From JAAEQG01 sp023133475 (GTDB lineage: Bacteria; Planctomycetota; Phycisphaerae; UBA1845): a stretch of 16,823 nucleotides of DNA. Shown piece by piece: positions 7,856-15,700 of this stretch. The notes under the pieces were generated by a model. The model had not been told where the DNA came from, did no database searches, and saw only the letters and a program-made list of their open reading frames with translations. Both the position numbers and the translations under genes were made by a program. The stretch spans positions 1-16,823 of the forward strand of contig DAOVLE010000102.1 in NCBI GenBank assembly GCA_030631415.1. The letters are read 5' to 3'. Each line of letters begins with the position of its first letter. Positions within the stretch are counted from its first letter, which is position 1.

Positions 7856-9151
7856 CTACCGGCCGGCCGCGACAGCCTCGAAGGCTTCCGCGGACGCCGT
7901 GATTGTCTGCTCAATCTGTTCGCCCGTATGCGCCAGAGAGACGAACAGACACTCAAATTGAGACGGGGCCAGATACACGCCACGATCCAACATGGCGTGG
8001 AAAAACGTTGCATAACTCGCAGTGTCACATCGACCGGCGGAGGTATAATCGATCACCGGCGTGGAACTGAAAAACGTGCACATCATACTGCCGACCCGGG
8101 TGTGATACGTGCTCACCCCGGCGGACCGGGCTGCGGATTTCAAACCGTCCGCCAACCGGGCCGACGACGCCTCCAGGGTTTCGTAGGCGTCATCGTCAGC
8201 CAGCGCCTGCAAGGTGGCGATACCGGCAGCCATCGCCAACGGATTGCCCGAGAGGGTGCCGGCTTGATAGACCTCACCCACCGGCGAGACCTTCTCCATG
8301 ATCTCCCGCCGCCCGCCGTAAACCGCCATGGGCAACCCACCGCCGACGATCTTGCCCAGGCAGGTCAGGTCCGGTTGCACGCCGTACAACTGCTGTGCCC
8401 CACCCGCCGATACCCTGAACCCGGTCATCACCTCGTCGAAAATGAGCACCACCTGGTGCTCATCGCACAACCTGCGCAAGCCTTCCAGGTATCCTTCCCG
8501 TGGTGGAATACAGCCCATATTGCCCGCGATCGGCTCCAGCAGCACCGCAGCCACCTGCTCGCCGTGCCGCCCCAGGGCGTCAGCCACCACCTCGAGGTCA
8601 TTGTATGCAAGCACCAGGGTGTCCGCAGTGGTGCCGGCGGGCACTCCGGGAGAGGATGGAGCCCCGAAGGTCATGGCTCCCGAACCCGCCTGAACCAGCA
8701 GGGCATCGCAATGGCCGTGGTAGCAGCCCTCGAACTTGATGATCTTGTCTCGGCCGGTATAGCCCCGGGCCAGCCGGATAGCGCTCATGGTGGCTTCGGT
8801 GCCCGAGTTGACGAAGCGCACCATCTCGATCGAGGGCACGCGGGCGACGATGAGTTCTGCCAGTTGGGTTTCCGCCTCGGTGGGAGCACCGAAAGAGCAC
8901 CCTTTCCCTGCGGCTTTGCCGATGGCTGCCACCACACGGTCGTCGGCGTGCCCCAGGATCAGCGGCCCCCACGAACCCACGTAGTCGATATAGCGGTTTC
9001 CGTCCACATCGGTGATCACTGCTTCCTTGGCTCGGGCGATCACCCGGGGCGTGCCACCCACGCCGCGGAAAGCGCGCACCGGCGAACTGACCCCGCCGGG
9101 CATGACCTGGCAAGCCGCCTTGAAGGCCGCCTGTGATTGGGCGGTGTTCAT
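7856..9151 (-). CDS. hemL: Glutamate-1-semialdehyde 2,1-aminomutase
   Basis: This 431-residue PLP enzyme converts glutamate-1-semialdehyde to 5-aminolevulinate, the entry to haem and other tetrapyrroles by the C5 route. Visible family marks are MPGGVSSPVRAFRGVGGTP at the start, NSGTEATMSAIRLARGYTGR (115-134), FEGCYHGHCDALLVQAGSG, IFDEVMTGFR with D239 for the PLP ring nitrogen, and the PLP-binding lysine K267 in CLGKIVGGGLP. The length is normal for the family. The frame is open up to 9412, but the extension reads through a repeat. The ATG at 9151 is preferred because family homology begins at once; ATG at 9178 would add nine residues but coincides with the predicted transcription start. Neither has a strong Shine-Dalgarno. 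It leads a two-gene unit with the downstream membrane protein. Confidence 0.95.
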   Translation of the reverse strand: MNTAQSQAAFKAACQVMPGGVSSPVRAFRGVGGTPRVIARAKEAVITDVDGNRYIDYVGSWGPLILGHADDRVVAAIGKAAGKGCSFGAPTEAETQLAELIVARVPSIEMVRFVNSGTEATMSAIRLARGYTGRDKIIKFEGCYHGHCDALLVQAGSGAMTFGAPSSPGVPAGTTADTLVLAYNDLEVVADALGRHGEQVAAVLLEPIAGNMGCIPPREGYLEGLRRLCDEHQVVLIFDEVMTGFRVSAGGAQQLYGVQPDLTCLGKIVGGGLPMAVYGGRREIMEKVSPVGEVYQAGTLSGNPLAMAAGIATLQALADDDAYETLEASSARLADGLKSAARSAGVSTYHTRVGSMMCTFFSSTPVIDYTSAGRCDTASYATFFHAMLDRGVYLAPSQFECLFVSLAHTGEQIEQTITASAEAFEAVAAGR

Positions 9152-9184
9152 TTCATGTTTATTGGCCTTGGTTACCATGCGGGT

Positions 9185-9212
9185 ATCATAAGTTGCGTAT
9201 CGGGGGTTGCAA
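9185..9212 (-). promoter_or_regulatory. Possible sigma-70-type promoter of hemL
   Basis: On the minus strand TTGCAA (9212-9207) lies 16 nt before TATGAT (9190-9185). These match the -35 and -10 consensus at 4 of 6 and 5 of 6 positions. Transcription would begin near 9178, leaving a leader of about 27 nt before the hemL ATG at 9151. The -35 overlaps a small palindrome (GGGGTTGCAACCCC). No experiment supports it. Confidence 0.4.
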
Positions 9213-9296
9213 CCCCGCAAAGGTGTAGGGAGGGCATCCTTTGCAGCATCATCATGCCGGCAAAGGGGATAGGGCGGCAACCTCGGGCATTCCGTC

Positions 9297-9440
9297 GCGC
9301 TAGGCCCGGCATTTATGCCGGGTGAGAAAGCCGAACAAAGAATCCCCCCCGTTCCGCCCCGCTGCCGAAGGCAACGGGGCGGAACGGGGGGAGGGAAAGG
9401 CAACCACTCCAATACCCGACATAAATGCCGGGCCTAGCGC
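9297..9440. repeat. 144-bp nested palindrome between hemL and the tRNA
   Basis: The outer arms 9297-9323 and 9414-9440 are inverted copies matching at 26 of 27 positions, starting GCGCTAGGCCCGGCATTTAT. Each arm can fold on itself (CCCGGCAT/ATGCCGGG in the left arm). Inside lies a second hairpin, 9345-9361 paired with 9375-9391 without mismatch, capped by TGCC-GAA-GGCA. The whole can form a cruciform. It sits upstream of the hemL promoter, with the tRNA gene on its other side. Confidence 0.85.
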
Positions 9441-9471
9441 AAACCTACCACCACGAACCCGACCTCCAAAC

Positions 9472-9545
9472 TGGGCCCGGAGGGACTCGAACCCCCGACC
9501 CATCGATTATGAGTCGACTGCTCTAACCAACTGAGCTACGGGCCC
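9472..9545 (-). tRNA. tRNA with CAU anticodon (Met elongator or Ile2)
   Basis: All four arms fold on the minus strand. The acceptor stem GGGCCCG/CGGGCCC is perfect, the D arm is GCTC...GAGC, the anticodon stem GTCGA/TCGAT holds the loop CTCATAA (anticodon CAT), and the T arm contains TTCGAGT. The length is 74 nt with A as discriminator base; CCA is not encoded. A CAU anticodon outside the initiator type is either elongator methionine or the isoleucine tRNA whose C34 is changed to lysidine by TilS. The sequence alone does not settle which. Confidence 0.95.
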
Positions 9546-9556
9546 AGACCACGTAG

Positions 9557-9576
9557 GTCGGGTCCACGGACCCGAC
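9557..9576. repeat. Perfect 9-bp hairpin beside the tRNA
   Basis: GTCGGGTCC and GGACCCGAC pair perfectly around a 2-nt AC loop, about 11 nt upstream of the tRNA 5' end. It belongs to the set of short GC-rich palindromes spread through this window. Confidence 0.65.
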
Positions 9577-9667
9577 ATCCCCCATGTGTACTACCACGGA
9601 AAGGATGTCAGCGTCAACCCCTTTAACCCGAACAATTCACCGCAAAGCACCGGGGCAAGAGGCAAGA

Positions 9668-9704
9668 GCATCGTAGGGGGCGTTCCAGACGCCCCCTACG
9701 ATGC
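9668..9704. repeat. Perfect 16-bp hairpin
   Basis: The left arm 9668-9683 (GCATCGTAGGGGGCGT) and right arm 9689-9704 are exact reverse complements around TCCAG. It lies in the gene-free stretch 9586-9946 upstream of the propeller protein. No T-run follows, so it is not a clear intrinsic terminator. Confidence 0.8.
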
Positions 9705-9739
9705 TTGGGCCTTGGAGCTTGGACTTTGCGGACAGAGTG

Positions 9740-9771
9740 CCGATCAGTGCCGCGACCGTGAGGGAGCGGTC
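9740..9771 (+). repeat. 32-bp dispersed repeat, copy 1
   Basis: The core CCGCGACCGTGAGGGAGCGG, preceded by CCGATCAGTG, matches 12489-12520 at 30 of 32 positions. A third, partial copy lies on the minus strand at 16804-16823. GACCG and CGGTC inside it can form a 5-bp stem. A partial direct repeat (AGTGCCG then AGTGCCG) precedes the core, as in copy 2. No promoter for the gene at 9947 could be placed in the remaining DNA. Confidence 0.75.
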
Positions 9772-9946
9772 TTCAGCAAAAAACCGACGCACCCGTGAAA
9801 GGTTTTGCCTGCTCACCGAGATACCCTGATGAGGCGATCGAATCGTTGATCGTTGCAAGGGATGTGTTCATGTTGTGGAGAGGCGAAGCGCGTGCACGTC
9901 AAGCCACAGTGGTCGAGCAGGATGTTTTTTCGAGAGGAGATTGGTC

Positions 9947-12307
9947 GTGTGTAAGTCAAAAACACTCTTACGCAGTCTGTTGGTGGCATCATATCTTGTG
10001 GCTGGGGCGTATACTGCCCTGGCGGATGACGATGCCTACGTCAAACGCACCGATGGCGGAAACCTGAATGGGCAACCCATTGATTACGAGCACTATGAAC
10101 TCAGCGTGCTGCCTGGTGCTGCCATTGTCGGCACTGTCGTGGTGGAAACCTACAATACCATGCCGTCCACTTCAGTGGCGCCGCTGGGCTGGACCGTGGA
10201 TTGGGGCACGCGGGAAAACCAGCCGCGGTTGACCAACGGATGGATCGCGTCAGGAACTCATGTCTACACGGCAGACATCGACATAAACGCGCCGACAACG
10301 CCCGGCGAATACCACCTCATCCTTGCCTTCGGAGGCGAATTCAACATAGGCCAAGTCATGTCAGCCACGAATTGGCCTTGCGGCGATGGTCTCTGGTACG
10401 ATGGGAACGATCTCGGTTTCGACTGGGCTGAGCCCAACTTCGAGACGGCTCTGCTCGACGGCAGAGCCTATTTCGCCCAGCTAAAATGCCCCGACGGAGT
10501 GGACCCGTTCTATGACCCTGCCTGGCGACCGGCTACCACGGTGGTTCTCCATGTCAGCGGGGACTGCAACAACAACGGCATCCCGGACACTCAGGATATC
10601 GCCGATTGCGACGGCAGCCCCTGGTGCGACGACTGCAACGACAACGGCCTGCCGGACGAGTGCGACATCAGCACCCAGGGGGAACTCTTCTGCAACGCGT
10701 CGTCGTGGGCTACGTTTGACTATGGCGAGCATTGCGGCACCGACTGCAACGATCCCGATGGGTACAGCGGTGCCGCCTTTGACGGTCGATACATCTACTT
10801 CGCGCCCTACCATAACGGCGACGGATGTCACGGGGAGGTGCTGCGGCATGACACCCAGGGCGACTTCGGCAATGCCTCCGCCTGGGCAACTTTTGACCCC
10901 GGCGATCACGGCGTAGGGACTGACCCGGACGGGTACACCGGAGTTGTCTTTGACGGGCGATACCTCTACTTCGCACCGTCGGACAGCGGCGGTGACAACA
11001 TGCACGGCGAGGTGTTGCGCTATGACACCCAGGGCGGCTTCGACGATCCGCTCTCCTGGGCTACATACGATTACGGCGAGCATTGCGGCGGAGAGTGCGA
11101 CGATCCGGACGGTTTCAGCGGCGTGGTGTTCGACGGGCAGTATGTATACTTCGTGCCCTATCTGCACGGTAACTATCAATACGGCGGGGAGGTGATGCGA
11201 TACAATACCGCCGGTGCTTTTGACGACACCGCCTCGTGGGACACCTTTGATCCGTGGGGGAACGGCTTAACTGATGCCGGCGGGTATCAGGACGCCATCT
11301 TCGACGGCCGATACATCTACTTCTCGCCTTACCGCCAACACCACAGCATCCAATACCAGGGTGCGGTGCTGCGGTACGATACCAACGCGGATTTCACCAA
11401 CGTGTCATCCTGGATCACGTTTGATCCCGGAGCCGAGTTCTTCGACTCACAAGGCTACGATCCGGATGGGTATTCCGGCGGCGTCTTCGACGGCCGATAC
11501 GTCTACTTTGCCCCCTTCACCCACGAACTGAGCGGCAGCCGGCGTCACGGCGAAGTGCTTCGCCATGACACCACCGGGGACTTTGCGGACATATCCTCCT
11601 GGTCGATCCACGATGCGAGCAACGTGGGCGACGACAGCACCGGATACACCGATGCCCTCTTTGACGGGCAATTCGTATACTTCGTCCCGAGGGAGAACAA
11701 CTCCGAGCGCCATGGCCAAGTGTTGCGTTATGACACGTCGGTTGCTTTTGGCGACGCCTCCGCCTGGTCCATCTGCGACCCTGGTGCTCTTGGCGTGGGT
11801 AACGATCCGGTGGGATACGCTCGCGGCGTGTCCGACGGACAGTTTTTGTACTTTGCCCCTTGTGAAAACGGTGTCGAAAACAATGGCGAACATCACGGCG
11901 AAGTGCTGCGCTACGACACGGGCCTTCCCGTATCCCCCGACTGCAACGACAACGATATCCCCGACGAGTGCGAACTTCAGGGCAACGACTGCAACACCAA
12001 CGGCATCCCCGACGATTGCGAAGAGGATTCCGACGGTGATGGGATAATCGACGACTGCGACAATTGCCCGGATCACGAGAACTCCGATCAGGCTGATTTC
12101 GATGGGGACCTGTGGGGCGATGCCTGCGACGACGACATCGACAACGACGGCGTGCTCAACGAGTCGGATGTCTGCGACTACACGCGAGTCGGAGCGGAAG
12201 TCGATGACGAAGGCAGGCCTCGAGGCGACCTCGACATGGATTGCGACACCGACCTCGACGACTACGCCATATTCCAGCGCGGCTTCACCGGCCCGGACAG
12301 CCACTAA
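9947..12307 (+). CDS. Secreted protein with seven-blade propeller, TSP3 repeats and dockerin-like tail
   Basis: This 786-residue exported protein starts with a signal peptide, cleaved after AYTALA. GTG at 9947 is chosen because AGGAG lies 7 nt upstream and the signal peptide begins there. An unrecognised N-terminal domain (about 27-225) is followed by calcium-type DCNNNGIPD and DCNDNGLPDECD motifs. Seven tandem units of 55-62 residues follow (nt 10679-11920), each with a SWxTFDxG start, DGYSGxVFDGRYIYFAP centre and HGEVLRYDT end; seven such units fit a seven-bladed beta-propeller. Then come DCNDNDIPDECEL and thrombospondin type 3 repeats (about 690-745, DSDGDGIIDDCDNCPD and following), which bind calcium. 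The last residues (DLDMDCDTDLDDYAIFQRGFTG) resemble half a dockerin. It is likely an extracellular, calcium-stabilised binding protein; the ligand is unknown. Confidence 0.85.
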   Translation: MCKSKTLLRSLLVASYLVAGAYTALADDDAYVKRTDGGNLNGQPIDYEHYELSVLPGAAIVGTVVVETYNTMPSTSVAPLGWTVDWGTRENQPRLTNGWIASGTHVYTADIDINAPTTPGEYHLILAFGGEFNIGQVMSATNWPCGDGLWYDGNDLGFDWAEPNFETALLDGRAYFAQLKCPDGVDPFYDPAWRPATTVVLHVSGDCNNNGIPDTQDIADCDGSPWCDDCNDNGLPDECDISTQGELFCNASSWATFDYGEHCGTDCNDPDGYSGAAFDGRYIYFAPYHNGDGCHGEVLRHDTQGDFGNASAWATFDPGDHGVGTDPDGYTGVVFDGRYLYFAPSDSGGDNMHGEVLRYDTQGGFDDPLSWATYDYGEHCGGECDDPDGFSGVVFDGQYVYFVPYLHGNYQYGGEVMRYNTAGAFDDTASWDTFDPWGNGLTDAGGYQDAIFDGRYIYFSPYRQHHSIQYQGAVLRYDTNADFTNVSSWITFDPGAEFFDSQGYDPDGYSGGVFDGRYVYFAPFTHELSGSRRHGEVLRHDTTGDFADISSWSIHDASNVGDDSTGYTDALFDGQFVYFVPRENNSERHGQVLRYDTSVAFGDASAWSICDPGALGVGNDPVGYARGVSDGQFLYFAPCENGVENNGEHHGEVLRYDTGLPVSPDCNDNDIPDECELQGNDCNTNGIPDDCEEDSDGDGIIDDCDNCPDHENSDQADFDGDLWGDACDDDIDNDGVLNESDVCDYTRVGAEVDDEGRPRGDLDMDCDTDLDDYAIFQRGFTGPDSH

Positions 12308-12338
12308 CGTTAAGGGGGCTGTCGATAAACTCCGTAGC

Positions 12339-12355
12339 GCAGGCTTCCAGCCTGC
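12339..12355. repeat. Short hairpin with TCC loop
   Basis: GCAGGCT and AGCCTGC pair perfectly around TCC. The loop and closing T-A pair are the same as in the hairpin at 16770-16786, although the stems differ. It starts the repeat-rich stretch 12308-12717, which contains no gene. Confidence 0.6.
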
Positions 12356-12366
12356 CCAGTGGCGGC

Positions 12367-12402
12367 GGGTGGCCCAGGGCTTTAGCCCTGGGGGACACGA
12401 AT
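12367..12402 (+). repeat. 36-nt hairpin element, plus-strand copy
   Basis: CCCAGGGCT and AGCCCTGGG (12373-12392) pair perfectly around TT, flanked by GGGTGG and by GGGACACGAAT. The same 36-nt scaffold occurs at 3253-3288 on the minus strand. Two stem base pairs are swapped (GGGC/GCCC here, CCGC/GCGG there), and one flank base differs. GGGTGGCCCA also opens a different hairpin stretch at 16052-16061. Confidence 0.75.
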
Positions 12403-12403
12403 C

Positions 12404-12585
12404 GCGTGGGTGCCCCATCCCGTTCCGGCTGCCTGTGCAGCAGGCAGCCGGACGGGGTGGGGGACTGACTCAAACCAATCAGTACCGCCCGATCAGTACC
12501 GCGACCGTAAGGGAGCGGTCATCCGTCCCCCACCCCGTTCGCCGGCCCTCCGGGCCGGCGAAACGGGATGGGGCACCCGCTTGCG
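12404..12585. repeat. Composite inverted repeat made of two hairpin units
   Basis: Two units face each other. The left unit contains the hairpin 12413-12462, whose inner palindrome CCGGCTGCCTG/CAGGCAGCCGG surrounds TGCAG. The right unit contains the hairpin 12528-12573, whose inner palindrome CGCCGGCCC/GGGCCGGCG surrounds TCC. Read on the opposite strand, the right unit has almost the same outer sequences as the left (GGTGCCCCATCCCGTT before, ACGGGGTGGGGGAC after), but the inner palindromes are unrelated. The hairpin at 9345-9391 has a similar outer arm. The spacer carries copy 2 of the 32-bp repeat. Confidence 0.75.
12489..12520 (+). repeat. 32-bp dispersed repeat, copy 2
   Basis: It has the core CCGCGACCGTAAGGGAGCGG and differs from copy 1 at two positions. 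ATCAGTACCGC is directly duplicated just before and within it (12478-12488 and 12492-12502). Confidence 0.75.
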
Positions 12586-12609
12586 CTAGTGACGTCTTGA
12601 TTGAGGTTG

Positions 12610-12638
12610 TTGCGGGTGGTTGGGGATGTTTGTATTGT
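12610..12638 (+). promoter_or_regulatory. Weak promoter candidate for the gene at 12718
   Basis: TTGCGG (12610-12615) and TATTGT (12633-12638) are 17 nt apart. Each matches the sigma-70 consensus at about 4 of 6 positions. The predicted leader would carry a hairpin, CCGTGTG/CACACGG (12655-12673), ahead of the GGAGGG Shine-Dalgarno. The match is weak enough to occur by chance. Confidence 0.25.
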
Positions 12639-12717
12639 CTATCGAAACTCATGACCGTGTGTGGTGCACACGGGCGAGATTGTGGCTGTGTTTGCTCATT
12701 TGCATGGAGGGATTGAC

Positions 12718-15700
12718 ATGAGGCACACACTCGGGCTTTTCTTGTTGGCTACTGTAACCGCATCAGTTTAGGCTGACATCGTTCAGCACGTTCCTCAGCA
12801 CATTGCCGGCTGGCGGGGCGGGTGGAACCCGGCGTGGCATCTGCGAGTCGAGCTTTGGCCCGAACCCGGCGCGGGCGCCGGGTTTGCCGAGTTCGACCAG
12901 GCGGCGGTGCAAAAGGCCCATGAGATCAAAACCTGGTGCATCGACGAGCAGCAGCATGAGTGGCTGGACCCGGACGATCCCGACGTCGACGTGGTGCTGA
13001 ACGTCGAGGACACGGGCTTGGCATTCTACGGCGGCCCCATGGATCAGTCGGAGTGGCTGATCAACCGCGGCAGTTCCTCGCAGGTCCGCATCAAGAGCTA
13101 CGACGATCCGGCTCTGCTAAAGTGGGACCTGTCAGCCTATGCGGGCATGACGATCACCGAGGCTGAGCTTCACGTGGCCCGCTCGAACCCAACCAGCGAA
13201 GTTTTCGCCCTGGCGGCGGCGACGATCAACAGCGAATGGCACGAAGGTGTCAGCGGCACGGCACAGGGCGACAGCCCGTGCTGGCGCTGGCGCAGCTATA
13301 ACGCAGCCGACCCGGAGGGCAGCATCGAGTGGACGTTCATCGGCAGCGATTTCACCACCGCCAGCTTCGGCAACTTCGGGTCGTTGGTCAGCTATGGTTG
13401 CAAAGATTCAGACACGTTCAAGACCTACGACGACGGCGGTTACACATGGATCGCGATGAAGCTGGACCCGGCAGTGGCCCACGCGATGATCCTCGATCAG
13501 CACGGCGTGACCATCACCGACGGCCGAGGGCGCACCTGGGTCAATCCCTCGATTTACACCAAGGAGCAAAACTCGACTGTCCAGCCGCGGCTGTACCTCA
13601 AGGCGGTGGCGGATGACTTCACCGGCACCGGCGACGTGGGCAACCTGGCGGCGGAGCCCGGCGAGTGGAACGGCGAGGCTGTGCTCGGCTTCGACGCCCC
13701 CAGTGATTCCGAAGACGGCACAGCCTTCGGGTACAACGTGCGTTACTCGACGGGCGTCGACTTCGCCGGCGCCGCCAAGGTCGAGCGCTGGCGGATTCCC
13801 AGGCCGCTCGAAGCCGGCACCGGGCAAACGGTCTTCATCGAAGACCTCGACCCCGGCGAGACATACAACTTCTTCGTGCAGGCCTACGACAAGGTCGGCA
13901 ATACCGGCAACGTAGTCACGACCAGCCTGACTCTGCCCGAGGCTGTCGGCACTCCGGCACTGGCTGACGCCGGTTTTCCGACGCCCGATCCAACCGGCAA
14001 GGACATCCTTGGCGCACCGGGCGTGTTGAACTACTGGGCATGTTCGGAGTTGGCCAAGGTCAACCCTGCCACCGGCAACCGCATGGCCGACGGCTACACC
14101 GGTTCCGGCGCCGACGACTACAAGAAGGCCAACGCCGTTTGGGACTCGGGCACGAACACTGTTACGCTGCGCCCCAGGCGAAACGAGGTGATCGGTTTCC
14201 AGGTCATTATCCAGCGGCTGGTGAGCAATCTGGCCAACGTCTCGGTCATCGCCACCAATCTGACCGGCCCCGGCGAGGCGACGATCAATGCCACGAATAA
14301 CATCGAGCTATTCAAGCTGCACTATGTCAACAGCGACAGCGAGCGCTACCCGGACCCAGCCATCCCGTTGGCCACGCCGTTCGCCGATACGTTTGACATC
14401 CCCAGCACGAACAACCCGAATGGCATGTGCCAAAGCGTCTGGGCCGACCTCTACGCACCGAAAGATGCTGTTCCGGGAACGTACTCCGGCACGCTCACCA
14501 TCGACTGCGATCAGTTTGGCCGACCCGGTGACGGTCAACCTCGAGATGATCGTCCATGAGGCGGTGCTTCCGGACTATCCGACTTTCTTCCTGGACCTCA
14601 ACGGCTACGGAAACAAATGGGGCAGCGATGCGTCGCGGTATCAGGTCTTCCAGCTCTGTCACAAGCATGGGATGGTGCCCAACACGCTGCCCTACGGATG
14701 GACCGGCGGCGTCAATGCGGACCGCGCCCCCGTGCTGAGTGGATCGGGGCCGACAACGACGATCTCCGATTGGGGCGATTTCGCGAGCAAGTACGGGCCG
14801 TTCTTCGACGGTTCGGGCTTCTCGCCGACAGACCCGACGTATCCCTACCACGGCCCCGGTAAGAACACCCCCATCGCCGACTTTTATACGGCGTTCCACG
14901 AAGGCTGGCCGGTCAGCCTGACCGACTCGACGTGGGGCTTCGACGCCGAGGGCGCCGGATGGGCGTACTGGAACACCCTCGTGGACAGCGGCGACACGAC
15001 TGCCTGGCACGACATGCCCGATACTTTCGGCGGATTCCCCGAGGGCTACGAGACCGGATACCGCAACATCGCCCAGCAGTTCGCCCAGTACGCCCAGGAC
15101 AATGGCTGGCACGGGACGGCCTTTCAGATGTACCTGAACAACAAGTATAGCTATAGCCCATGCATCGCGTTATGGACCCTGGAAGAGCAGTACGTGGCTG
15201 ACGACTTCCGGGCCAACGTATTCTTCCTTGATCTATGCAAACAGGGAGTCGAGGCGGCTGTTGCTCCGGACGTTAAATGGCATTGGCGGATCGACACCAG
15301 CACGCGATGGGGGCAGAACTGGGGGCAGTTGCGCGACATCTGTAACATGCGCGTGGTCGGCGGCGACATCGAGTGGTATTACCGCCAGATTCGCTATCGC
15401 AGGTATGCCGAACCCCTTACGGACGAGAATTGGTCATGGTACGGCACGGGTCCGGCTCCGGCCGATATGCTGACCGAGCACAGCGCTGATACCCTGCGGC
15501 AGTGGTCGCACGGGCTCAACGGCGGGCTGCCCTATTGGGACAACTACCACACCGACTGGGACAACGCTGATGTGCTGGCTGTGTTTCCTTCGGGCGACAA
15601 CGTCCCCGACCACGGGTTCTTCGACGGTCGCATCGCCACCATCCGCATGAAGGGTATGCGTTTCGGCCGGCAGTTGGCTGAGTGCCTGAACTTGCTGGCA

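Noticed and set aside
7928..9136. 402-residue open frame on the plus strand opposite hemL
   Set aside because: It mirrors the hemL codons, has no recognisable domain, and long antisense frames are expected in GC-rich genes.
9152..9412. N-terminal extension of hemL
   Set aside because: It reads through the nested palindrome and a predicted promoter, and family homology begins only at 9151.
9300..9503. Small protein containing GFESLRAQ
   Set aside because: That peptide comes from reading the tRNA T arm as codons.
11447..12418. 323-residue open frame opposite the propeller protein
   Set aside because: Its Val/Ala-rich sequence is the reverse reading of the Asp-rich calcium repeats, and it starts inside a hairpin repeat.
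12308..12600. CRISPR array
   Set aside because: The repeats are palindromes of differing sequence without regular spacing, and no cas gene is present.
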